Below the pieces are notes generated by a model. The model worked only from the letters and a program-made list of their open reading frames with translations, had not been told where the DNA came from and ran no database searches. The position numbers and the translations under genes are program-made. Positions 53,278 to 61,316 of a stretch of 64,000 bases of DNA are shown piece after piece. The DNA comes from Alphaproteobacteria bacterium (GTDB lineage Bacteria; Myxococcota_A; UBA796; CAJQPC01), in contig JACKEV010000006.1 in NCBI GenBank assembly GCA_020632795.1, forward strand, positions 740,501 through 804,500, written 5' to 3'. Numbering within the stretch: the stretch's first letter is position 1; every line of letters begins with the position of its first letter.

Positions 53278-54606
53278 GGCGCGGCCCCCCTCGTACACCA
53301 GGACCGCGCCGCGCCAGGACGTGCCGTGGTGGTGGAGCGGGGCCCCGACCAGGACGTCGGCGGTCCCCGTCCCCCGGAGGTCTCCGGCGCTGGCGACGTG
53401 TGCGCCGAACATCGCCCCGTCGTTCAGGTGGGCCGGGGCCAACCGGACGGCGCGCGCGACGTCGAGGCCCTCCGGAGCACCGGGAATCCAGGTCGCCGAG
53501 CCCGCCTGCAAGCCGTCGACGGTGTCGTAGGTGGCCCCGATGAGGAGGTCGTCGTAGCCGTCTCCGTCGACGTCGCCCGCGCCCGCCACGTCCTCCGCGA
53601 AGGCGGCCTCCTCTGCCATCGGCCACGGTGGGTCGACCTGCAGGATCCGGTCGTAGTCGATCCCGTCCGGGCCCCCGAGGAAGACCCAGGCCGCGTCGCT
53701 CCCGGGCCTGCTTGCGACGCCGATCACGATGTCCGCGTAGCCGTCTCCGTTCAGGTCCCCGGCGCCGGACAGGGACGCCCCCAGGTAGAAGGTCCGCCTG
53801 GGATCGTCCACCTGGAGGGTCTGCACACGGTCGGGCGCCACCCCTCCGGGGCCCCCTCGGAACAGGTACACCCGGCCGCTCACGCGGGGATCGGTGCTGA
53901 ACGGCGCGCCGATGGCGAGGTCTTCGAAGCCGTCGGCGTCCACGTCGCCGACCCCGGCCATCGCCCATCCGAAGGTCGACCCCTGGACCGGCTCCCGGGC
54001 GTGCAGCCGCTGGACGCGACTCGGGTCCACGCCGTCGGCGCCGCCGTAGAGGACATAGGCAGCGCCCGCGACCTCCACGCCGTCCACCGCCTCGCCGAAG
54101 GAGCTGAGGACCACGTCGTCGAAGCCGTCCCCGTCGAGGTCTCCGACGCCGGTGACCACCTGGCCGACGCCGTTGTCGGGGCTGTCCCCGATCGGGCTCA
54201 GGATCTGCTCCCGGCCCAGGCCCGACGCGCCGCCGTAGAACAGGTAGGCCGCGTCGACATGCGAGCCGACGATGACGTCGGCGTAGCCGTCGCCGTCGAC
54301 GTCACCTGCGCCGGACACCGAGCTGCCGAAGTGCTGGCCCTCCCGGCTGTCCGAGGGCCTCAACCGGCGGACCCTCCCCATGTCGAGCCCCTCCTTCGCG
54401 CCGCAGAACACGTAGACCTCGCCCGCGCTGTCGTTGAGCCCCAGGTTGCTGATGACGACGTCGCCGAAGCCGTCCCCGTCGACGTCACCGACGCCAGCGA
54501 GATCGAAGCCGAAGATGCTGGCCTCGTCGGGGGGGCGCAGCTCCACCTGGTGGACCGGCTGGCGCGGGCCGCACGCCGCGAGCGCCAGGAGTGTGATGGC
54601 CGTCAT
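53269..54606 (-). CDS. FG-GAP seven-bladed propeller lipoprotein (copy 3, no MopE tail)
   Basis: 445 residues, lipobox LAAC. Seven FG-GAP blades (GDVDGDGFGDV to GDLRGTGTADV) and almost nothing after them; the protein ends VLVYEGGRADR. It lacks the MopE units and the MYXO-CTERM end of its two neighbours, so it would stay a plain lipoprotein. The stop codon lies in junction repeat B. First of the three propeller genes, 42 bases after the hydrolase gene. Confidence 0.86.
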   Translation of the reverse strand: MTAITLLALAACGPRQPVHQVELRPPDEASIFGFDLAGVGDVDGDGFGDVVISNLGLNDSAGEVYVFCGAKEGLDMGRVRRLRPSDSREGQHFGSSVSGAGDVDGDGYADVIVGSHVDAAYLFYGGASGLGREQILSPIGDSPDNGVGQVVTGVGDLDGDGFDDVVLSSFGEAVDGVEVAGAAYVLYGGADGVDPSRVQRLHAREPVQGSTFGWAMAGVGDVDADGFEDLAIGAPFSTDPRVSGRVYLFRGGPGGVAPDRVQTLQVDDPRRTFYLGASLSGAGDLNGDGYADIVIGVASRPGSDAAWVFLGGPDGIDYDRILQVDPPWPMAEEAAFAEDVAGAGDVDGDGYDDLLIGATYDTVDGLQAGSATWIPGAPEGLDVARAVRLAPAHLNDGAMFGAHVASAGDLRGTGTADVLVGAPLHHHGTSWRGAVLVYEGGRADR

Positions 54607-54658
54607 CGGTGCTCCTTCCTGGAGAGAGGCGTGGAAGCCTGCGCTGGATCACCGATCG
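54604..54658. repeat. Junction repeat C (leader of FG-GAP copy 3)
   Basis: GCTCCTTCCTGGAGAGAGGC and GCGCTGGATCACCGA (54641-54655). The left part has diverged from A and B. It provides the stop codon (54651-54649) of the hydrolase gene. Confidence 0.75.
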
Positions 54659-56037
54659 CCGCAGCCCTCGTCCTCAGGGGTGCCGGCGCAGCAGGCGGGC
54701 TCGGCGAAGGCGCACTCGGGGTCCCAGGGCACGCCCGCCAGGCGATCCCGCATCCACGCGAACTGCTCGGGCAGGGACCACAGGGTCGCCTCGGGGTGGG
54801 GGGCGCCCGCGCACTGGAGGGTCTCGCTCACCCAGCCGTCGTCGCACATCGCGGCGTGGTCGGGCTCCTGGAGGGGCGGCACGATGAGGGTGTCGTCCTC
54901 GCCGTAGATCAGCAGCACGGGCACCTGTGAGGCCCGTGGGATCGACGTCATGGACAAGCTGTTCTCTTGGATGAAGCAGCCCCAGGGCGCGGCGGCGTCC
55001 CAGTCGGCGGCCTGGGCGGCGCTCAGGAAGCCGGGGGCGTAGATCTCCTCGACCGCGTCGACCTCCACGACCAGATCGTCGAACGCGCACTCCTCGGGGT
55101 CACTGTCCAGCAGCGCCGCCAGGGTGTCGGCGAAGTAGTAGGGCTCCTCGTTGACGAGCAGCGTGTCCAGGCCCACGTCGGGGGCGTACCAGCTCCACAT
55201 CCGGGCGAGGGCCAGAGCGGAGAGGCCGCTGGCGTCGGTGTAGCGGGTGACGGCGTCCTGGACCACGGCGGTGAGGTCGTGGGCGGTGGTGGAGGCGACC
55301 ACGGCCAGGATGTCGGCCTCCGGGGCGTAGTGGGGCGCGGCCAGCTCGGTGAACACCGCCGCGTGGCCGCCCTGGGAGGCGCCCCAGATGAGCAGGTCGT
55401 CGCGCAGGGGGCCCTCCAGCGCCTCGGCCATCTCCCCCTCCAACAGCGCGCGGCCGGCCCGCCAGGCGTCGAGGGAGCCGATGGCGACCTGCTCGCCGAT
55501 GAGCGGGGCGTGGGGCGCGGTCGAGCCCTCCCCGAAGCCGTTGAGGCCGATGTAGTCGGGCGCGATGACCACGAAGCCCTGAGAGGCCAGCAGCGCGGGC
55601 TGGGCCGGTCCGATGAGGTCGTCGCCGCTGGGCGCGCAGGCGTCGAAGGTGCCGGCGAAGCCGTGCAGCATGAGCACCACCGGCCAGGGCTCGGCGGCGG
55701 CGCCCCCGGTGGGCAGGGCGATGAGGCCGGTGGACTCCTGGAGGGCGCCGCGGTCCTGGGTGGTGTAGCGGAAGCGGTAGACCGAGGCCCCGTAGGGCAC
55801 CGGGGTGAGGCCCTCCACCCCGACCAGCCCCAGCAGCGCGTCCACGCCGCCGGAGGTCAGCGCGAAGTTGTCGAGGGCGTCCCAGTCCAGGGGCAGGCCG
55901 ACCTGATCGAGGGGCAGCAGGTCGTAGGGGGCCATGCCGCACGCCGCGACGGGCAGGGTCGGGGTGAACGCGGGGGCGGTGTCGTCCACGGGGGTGGACT
56001 TCGTGCAGGCGAGCAGGAGGAGCAGCATGGGCGGCAT
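54649..56037 (-). CDS. Secreted alpha/beta-hydrolase (lipase-like) lipoprotein
   Basis: 462 residues. Signal with lipobox LLAC at 8-11 and an acidic linker. Alpha/beta-hydrolase core with oxyanion strand VVLMLHGFAG, FVVIAPDYIGLNGFG, nucleophile elbow WGASQGGHAA (GxSxG) and VPVLLIYGEDDTLIVP (catalytic Asp). The candidate His is in APHPEA. Several Cys at the end (ECAFAEPACCAGTPEDEGCG) probably form disulfides. The layout is like fungal-type secretory lipases (LIP family) seen in bacteria. The ATG follows the STAND-TPR stop by one base, a strong sign of coupling. Confidence 0.85.
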   Translation of the reverse strand: MPPMLLLLLACTKSTPVDDTAPAFTPTLPVAACGMAPYDLLPLDQVGLPLDWDALDNFALTSGGVDALLGLVGVEGLTPVPYGASVYRFRYTTQDRGALQESTGLIALPTGGAAAEPWPVVLMLHGFAGTFDACAPSGDDLIGPAQPALLASQGFVVIAPDYIGLNGFGEGSTAPHAPLIGEQVAIGSLDAWRAGRALLEGEMAEALEGPLRDDLLIWGASQGGHAAVFTELAAPHYAPEADILAVVASTTAHDLTAVVQDAVTRYTDASGLSALALARMWSWYAPDVGLDTLLVNEEPYYFADTLAALLDSDPEECAFDDLVVEVDAVEEIYAPGFLSAAQAADWDAAAPWGCFIQENSLSMTSIPRASQVPVLLIYGEDDTLIVPPLQEPDHAAMCDDGWVSETLQCAGAPHPEATLWSLPEQFAWMRDRLAGVPWDPECAFAEPACCAGTPEDEGCGDR

Positions 56038-56038
56038 T

Positions 56039-59000
56039 CTATCGGGCGTCGCCGGGGGGCGTGTCGGTGAGGGCCTTGAAGCGCTCGGCCTTGCCCGCGA
56101 GCCAGTCGGGCGGGCGCGCGGGGTCGGTGACCTCGGCGCAGGAGTCCAGCAGGTCGGCGACCGTGCGCCGGTGCGCCGCCGGGAGGCGCTCGAAGAAGGG
56201 CCAGATCAGCGCGACGCCCTCCTGGTAGGACGCCAGGGCGCCCACAAGGTCCCCTGCCCTTCGCTGGGCGCTCCCCAGGGTCTCCAGCGCGTCGGCCAGC
56301 TCGGGGCGCATGGTCTCGGGGCGCTGCGTGGCGAGGTGTCGGTACCGGTCGACCGCCTCGTGCGCGAGGGCGAGGGCGTCGTCATGCTGTCCGTGCCTTG
56401 AGCGCATCCCGGCGAGGTTGTTCAGCGCCAGCGCGAGGTCCGCGTCGTGGGCATCCGACCGGGTGAGCTGTCGGCACCGCTCCACGGATTCGTCGGCGAC
56501 GTCCTGGGCCTCCTCCGCCTGACCGCAGTCGTCGAGGTTCAGCCCCAGGTTGAGGAGGGCCCGCGCGAGGTCGGGGTTGACGGCCACGGGGTCGGCCTGA
56601 GCCAGGGCGCGGTAGAGGGCCACGGCCTCCTGGCTGAAGCGCAGCCCCTCGTCCGGATGCCCGGCGTCCCCGAGGTCCAGCCCGAGGTTGTCCAGCGCCA
56701 GGGCGAGATCGGCGTTGAAGGTCTCGGGATCCCCCTGGGCGAGGACGCGGAGGCAAGCGACGGCCTCGCGGGATGCAGCGGCGGCCTCGTCGTGTCGACC
56801 CAGGGCTGCCAAGGCACGGCCGAGGTTGAGGTGTCCGTTCGCGACGTCCGCCTTGAAGGCTTCGGGGCGCTCTTCGGCGAGCGCGCGGTAGAGGTCCAGC
56901 GACTCCTGGGCGACGACGAAGGCGTCCTCCAGGTGGCCGAGATCCCCCAGGTCCACGCCGAGGTTCTGGAGGCTCAGCGCCAGCTTGGGGAGCCCGAGCG
57001 CCGGATGCTCCTCCGCGAGCGCCCGCGCGAGGTCGACGGTCTCCCGGCCGACCGCGACGGCCTCCTCCAGCCGGTCCACCGCGCCGAGGCGCAGCCCCAG
57101 GTTGATGAGGGCGCCCGTGAGGCGCGCGGGGTTTGAGAGGCGTCGGGCCAGCGCGACGGCCTCCTGGGCCACGGTCAGCGCCTCGTCGACCTTCCCCGCG
57201 TCCGCGAGCCGGTTCCCCAGGTTGTCGAGGCTGCGGGCGAGGGCTGGCAGGCCGGCTTCCGGGTCCGCCTCAGCGCGGCGCCGCCGAAGGTCTGCGACCT
57301 CCCGGGCAGCGGCGAGGGCCTCCTCCCAGCGAGCGAGCGCGGAGAGGCGCAGGCTGAGGTTGTAGAGGCTGCGCGACTGGCACCTCCGGAGGGCGTCGTC
57401 CTGGGGATCCGGGTGGCCTCGGGCGATGGCGACGGCCTCCTGGAGCGCGGCGAGGGCCTCCGTGTCGCGCCCCAGGCCCGCGAGGCAGAGGCCGAGGTCG
57501 TTCAGGCTCTCGATGAGCGAGGCGGTGTAGCCGCTGGGGTGGGACGCCGCGAGTCCCCGTCGGATCGAGACCTCCTCCTGCGCGGCGGCGAGCGCCTCCT
57601 CGTGACGCCCCAGGGAAGTGAGCAGCCGCGCGCAGTACTGCAGCTCCAGGGCGACCTTGAACCCGTGGCGCTCCGGGTGGTCCTCCGCGAGGCGCCGGGC
57701 GAGCGCGAGGGCCTCCTGGGTGGGGGCGAGCGCCTCCTCCTCGCGTCCGCTGGCCCTCATGCGTCGGCCCAGGTGGCTGAGGCTGTTGCTCAGGTTCAGC
57801 CGGTTGCCGTCCGGATGAAACGCCGAGAGGCGCCGGTGCGCGCGCACCGCGGCCTGATGGGCGTCGATCGCCTCGTCCTGGCGGTCGAGCCACCACAGCT
57901 TGCCCGCCAGCTCGCTCCGAGCGAAAGCCAGGTGGCGGAGGAAGCGCGAGGGGCGCTCGCTCGCCAGGCGTCGATAGATCCCGACGGCCTCTTGGATGGC
58001 CTGGAGGGCCTCCTCGTCGCGCTCGGCGATGAAGAGGTCCGCGCTGAGCTCGCCCAGGATCTTCGCGAGCTTCGGCGCGAACCGGCTGGGATCGCCCTCC
58101 GCGAGGCGCCGAAGCAGGACGACCGCCTCCTGGAGCGGCCCGATCGCGCGCTCGGCGTGGTCCTCCCATCCGCAGTAGCTGCCCTGACGGTGGAGCTGCT
58201 CGGCCCGCTCCTCGTCTTCGGCGGCCTGTGTGGCCAGCTGGCCGCACACCCAGGCGCCCACCGCCCACAGCGAGCCGGCGGAGGACGGCTCGGGCAGCAT
58301 GGGCCCCAGCTCTGCGGCCACAGCGGGGGTCCCCAACCGCTCCAGGACCTCGGGCAGGGCCCGCGCCAGCCCCCTGTCCTCATCGGGATCGTCGACCGCC
58401 ATCGCCGCTCTGAGGGCGGCCGGCAGTCGAGCCGAGGGGTCCTTCTCCAGGGTCGGGCTCAGCCACCGCCCTGTCGCCGGGTCCTCGGCCGCGAGCCACC
58501 CCAGCGTGGCGAACGCCCGCATTTCAGCCGCCTCGCTCGCCCCCCGAAGCGCCTGCTCCAGAAAGTCCTCGGGGGTCTCCGGGTTCGTCAGAACCCGCAG
58601 CACCAGGCGCTCTGCGAGCGGTGTGGGGAGACCGCCCTCCCCTCGGAGCGCTGAGGCGGCCCGCGCCCGCTGCTGCTCCGGCGAGAGGCCCCCCAGCTCG
58701 TGGTCGAGCAGGACGTCCGCCAGGGTCTCGGGCGTGGTCGGCAGGCCCATCACGCCTGCGAGCGCGGCCATGTGGAGGGACAGAATGCTCTCGTGGAGCG
58801 GGTGGTCCAGGCATGCCGCCAACGGGGGCGCGTCCGACCCGAGGCGCGCTGCGAACGCGGCAGCCGCCCGCTGGACCTCGGCTGCTCGGTCCGCCGCCTC
58901 GTCGATCACGGGGATGAGCTTCCGCTCGGAGAGCCCTCCCAGCGGGTGGAGCAGCCCCCGGTCGTCCAGGGTCTCCCACCAGCACCCCGCGTTGCGGGCC

Positions 59001-59371
59001 AGCAGGAGGACGCGCAGTGAAGCCCCCGGCGCCTCGGCCCGGGACGCCGCCTGCTTCAACAGAGCGTCCACGCCGGGCCGGACCTCGGCGTCGTCGATGA
59101 CGAGGATGGCCCGGCCCGGCGCCACCAGCGCTTCGGCTCGCTCGGCGGTCAAAGGGCCGGTCACGAACTGAGCCGTCCAGCCTCGCGCGCGGCACTGCTC
59201 CACCCAATGCTGCGCGAGGCGCGTCTTGCCTGCGCCGGGCAGGCCCGAGAACAGCCACGCGCTGGCCGCCACATCGGACGCCGCCCACGCATCCAGCCTC
59301 TCCAGCGCCCGGGTACGGTGGGCGAAGGGGACAACGGCCTCGCGGGGGTCCAGGAGGAGGGAGAGGGTCAT
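56039..59371 (-). CDS. STAND/NB-ARC-like ATPase with long TPR array
   Basis: 1110 residues. ATPase module in the first 330 residues: Walker A SGLPGAGKT (43-50), Walker B AILVIDDAE (89-94), then LRVLLLARNAGCWWETLDD with a sensor-like Arg. A helical winged-helix-like part follows, then from about residue 400 some twelve to thirteen TPR units of 40-48 residues (LALSLQNLGVDLGDLGHLED; LARALLNLGLNLDDCGQAEE). This architecture belongs to signal-transduction STAND proteins that oligomerise on ligand binding. No effector domain (TIR, protease, nuclease) is attached, so the effector would be encoded separately. Possible candidates are in the same operon or near it. Confidence 0.9.
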   Translation of the reverse strand: MTLSLLLDPREAVVPFAHRTRALERLDAWAASDVAASAWLFSGLPGAGKTRLAQHWVEQCRARGWTAQFVTGPLTAERAEALVAPGRAILVIDDAEVRPGVDALLKQAASRAEAPGASLRVLLLARNAGCWWETLDDRGLLHPLGGLSERKLIPVIDEAADRAAEVQRAAAAFAARLGSDAPPLAACLDHPLHESILSLHMAALAGVMGLPTTPETLADVLLDHELGGLSPEQQRARAASALRGEGGLPTPLAERLVLRVLTNPETPEDFLEQALRGASEAAEMRAFATLGWLAAEDPATGRWLSPTLEKDPSARLPAALRAAMAVDDPDEDRGLARALPEVLERLGTPAVAAELGPMLPEPSSAGSLWAVGAWVCGQLATQAAEDEERAEQLHRQGSYCGWEDHAERAIGPLQEAVVLLRRLAEGDPSRFAPKLAKILGELSADLFIAERDEEALQAIQEAVGIYRRLASERPSRFLRHLAFARSELAGKLWWLDRQDEAIDAHQAAVRAHRRLSAFHPDGNRLNLSNSLSHLGRRMRASGREEEALAPTQEALALARRLAEDHPERHGFKVALELQYCARLLTSLGRHEEALAAAQEEVSIRRGLAASHPSGYTASLIESLNDLGLCLAGLGRDTEALAALQEAVAIARGHPDPQDDALRRCQSRSLYNLSLRLSALARWEEALAAAREVADLRRRRAEADPEAGLPALARSLDNLGNRLADAGKVDEALTVAQEAVALARRLSNPARLTGALINLGLRLGAVDRLEEAVAVGRETVDLARALAEEHPALGLPKLALSLQNLGVDLGDLGHLEDAFVVAQESLDLYRALAEERPEAFKADVANGHLNLGRALAALGRHDEAAAASREAVACLRVLAQGDPETFNADLALALDNLGLDLGDAGHPDEGLRFSQEAVALYRALAQADPVAVNPDLARALLNLGLNLDDCGQAEEAQDVADESVERCRQLTRSDAHDADLALALNNLAGMRSRHGQHDDALALAHEAVDRYRHLATQRPETMRPELADALETLGSAQRRAGDLVGALASYQEGVALIWPFFERLPAAHRRTVADLLDSCAEVTDPARPPDWLAGKAERFKALTDTPPGDAR

Positions 59372-59465
59372 GACGCCAGAGGATACAGGCCCGGCGGCGC
59401 CGCTGGCGGGTCAGCAAGGTGTCAGGCGCGGAACCGCCGCCCTCATGGTTTGTCCTGAGGGCCAG

Positions 59466-61316
59466 ATGTTCCTGCTCCTGCTCAGCGTCGCGACCGCAGC
59501 CCCGCAGCCCGCCCCTGCGGTGGCGCTGGAGATGAACATGGGCCGGTCCTGCGCCATCCTGGAGGACGGCTCGGCGTGGTGCTGGGGGGTCTTCCTCGGG
59601 CATCTTCTGGAGCAGCCAGCGCCTCTGCCCCTCACGGACATCACCGAGCTGGCCCTCGGCATCATGCACACCTGCGCGCTCCGGGAGGCGGGCGATGTGT
59701 GGTGCTGGGGCGGACTCTCGGTGTACCGTCCAGGCCTCTCCCTGACGCCCACCCCGATGGCGGGGGTGACGGAGATCGTCGAGCTGGACGGGTTCGACGA
59801 TCTGACCTGTGCCTTGTCCAAGCGCGGGGAGGTCACCTGCTGGGGCGGTGACAGCGGGGCCATTCGTGAGTGTGGGGCCTATGGCTCGGGGCCGCCGACG
59901 TGGTCTATGGAGCCCTGGTCGGCGCTGGACGTGCCGGGCGCGCGCGCGCTCACGGTGGGCCAGGGCTTCGTCTGTGTCCTCGACCTGACGGGCGCGATGC
60001 GCTGCACCGACAACACCCGCGGCAACCCGCACCGCGAGGCGCTGGACGCTCTGGGTCCGCTCCAGGGGCTCGACGCGGGCAGCCTGACCCTCACGGGGCG
60101 GCTCGCGGACGGGCGGGTGCTGTGGTGGTACGCCTGGGACTACAGGACCCCGAACGTGGGCACGGCCCTCTCGGCGGACGGGGAGATCCGGGAGGTGCTC
60201 GCTGCGGCGTCGTCGACCTCCACAGGCGGTGCGTGCAACGGGTGCGCGCTGGTGGACGAGCAGGCCATCTGCTGGGGGGAGAACGGAGGCGGGCAGGCCG
60301 GACAGCGGGGCCCGACCTACCTCGTCGCGCCCCGCGCCGTCCCGATGCTGCCCCCGGTTCGGGCGGTCGCAGCGGGCGGCAGGGAGTCCTGCGCGATCGC
60401 TGAGGGCGGCGAGGTCTGGTGCTGGGGGGGCCGCCGCGGCTGGATCCCGCAGCCGGTCTGGGGGCCACCCCTGGAGCCGTCTTCCCCTCCACCCGACCTC
60501 GTGGAGTACGCCAGCGAGCAGACGCTGCAGGCCGGGGAGCGCGTCGATCGGGACCAGCATGGGCGGCCGATGGTGGTCCCCGCGCTGGCCTGTCCCGCCG
60601 GGACGACCGCGCGGCATGGACGCCCGGACGACGCCGCGGCGCTGTGGCGCTGGAAGCCTGAGGCCACGGAGGCGACCTGGTGTGAGGCGGAGGGGGTGCG
60701 GGACGGTCCCTTCGTCGCCCGGGGGGGCCGCGTCGAGACGGTGGAGGGCGCCTACACCCGGGGCGCGCAGACCGGGCTGTGGATTCAATGGATGAACAAG
60801 GCGCCTGCGACCACGGTGTCCCATCGCTTCATGGATGGGGCGCTGGAGGGCGTCTGCGAGATCGCCTACCCGGGCACCGGCGCGCATTGGGTGTTCACGC
60901 CCACCGTGCGCCACACGGCCACACTCTCCGGCGGGCAGCTCGACGGCCCGTGGTCGCTCCACCTGGACGACCTCCACGTCTCGGGCCAGCTCGCGGCGGG
61001 CGAGCCCGTGGGCACCTGGCGCGTCAACGGCGTGGACGCCCGGCCCGTCGCCGCCGGGGAGATCACCGTCACGGCGGGCGATGCCGGTCCGCTGCTGGTG
61101 CTGGCCAGCGACGGCGCAGAGCGTTGGATGGCCTACGGCGCGCCGGCCTCGCTTCCGCGCGGCACCTGGGACGTCCTCGCCGTCGACGTGAAGACGAACG
61201 CAGCCTTCAGGGGCAGCGTCTCTCCGGACAGCGCGACGGTCGACCTCGCGGGCGCGCCGGTGCCGCTCCTGGAGAGCTGTCGACTCCCCTCCGGCTCCCT
61301 GGGGGCACGACCGTGA
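59466..61316 (+). CDS. Secreted RCC1-repeat protein with MORN-like C-terminus (copy 1)
   Basis: 616 residues from ATG 59466 (alternative ATG 59445). Signal peptide MFLLLLSVATAAPQPAPA. Residues 20-330 hold RCC1-type propeller repeats with paired Cys and Trp (SCAILEDGSAWCWG, HTCALREAGDVWCWGG, LTCALSKRGEVTCWGG, ESCAIAEGGEVWCWGG). About 400-480 has MORN/YwqK-like turns (GPFVARGGRVETVEGAYTRG), and a beta-sandwich end follows. RCC1 propellers bind proteins or ligands. Here they are predicted to be disulfide-stabilised outside the cytoplasm. Divergent from the STAND gene (94 bases). Overlaps copy 2 by four bases (GTGA). Confidence 0.83.
   Translation: MFLLLLSVATAAPQPAPAVALEMNMGRSCAILEDGSAWCWGVFLGHLLEQPAPLPLTDITELALGIMHTCALREAGDVWCWGGLSVYRPGLSLTPTPMAGVTEIVELDGFDDLTCALSKRGEVTCWGGDSGAIRECGAYGSGPPTWSMEPWSALDVPGARALTVGQGFVCVLDLTGAMRCTDNTRGNPHREALDALGPLQGLDAGSLTLTGRLADGRVLWWYAWDYRTPNVGTALSADGEIREVLAAASSTSTGGACNGCALVDEQAICWGENGGGQAGQRGPTYLVAPRAVPMLPPVRAVAAGGRESCAIAEGGEVWCWGGRRGWIPQPVWGPPLEPSSPPPDLVEYASEQTLQAGERVDRDQHGRPMVVPALACPAGTTARHGRPDDAAALWRWKPEATEATWCEAEGVRDGPFVARGGRVETVEGAYTRGAQTGLWIQWMNKAPATTVSHRFMDGALEGVCEIAYPGTGAHWVFTPTVRHTATLSGGQLDGPWSLHLDDLHVSGQLAAGEPVGTWRVNGVDARPVAAGEITVTAGDAGPLLVLASDGAERWMAYGAPASLPRGTWDVLAVDVKTNAAFRGSVSPDSATVDLAGAPVPLLESCRLPSGSLGARP
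59470..59515 (+). repeat. Signal-peptide-coding repeat, copy 1
   Basis: The 46 bases encoding LLLSVATAAPQPAP are repeated at 61317-61362 with a single base change. Confidence 0.8.
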
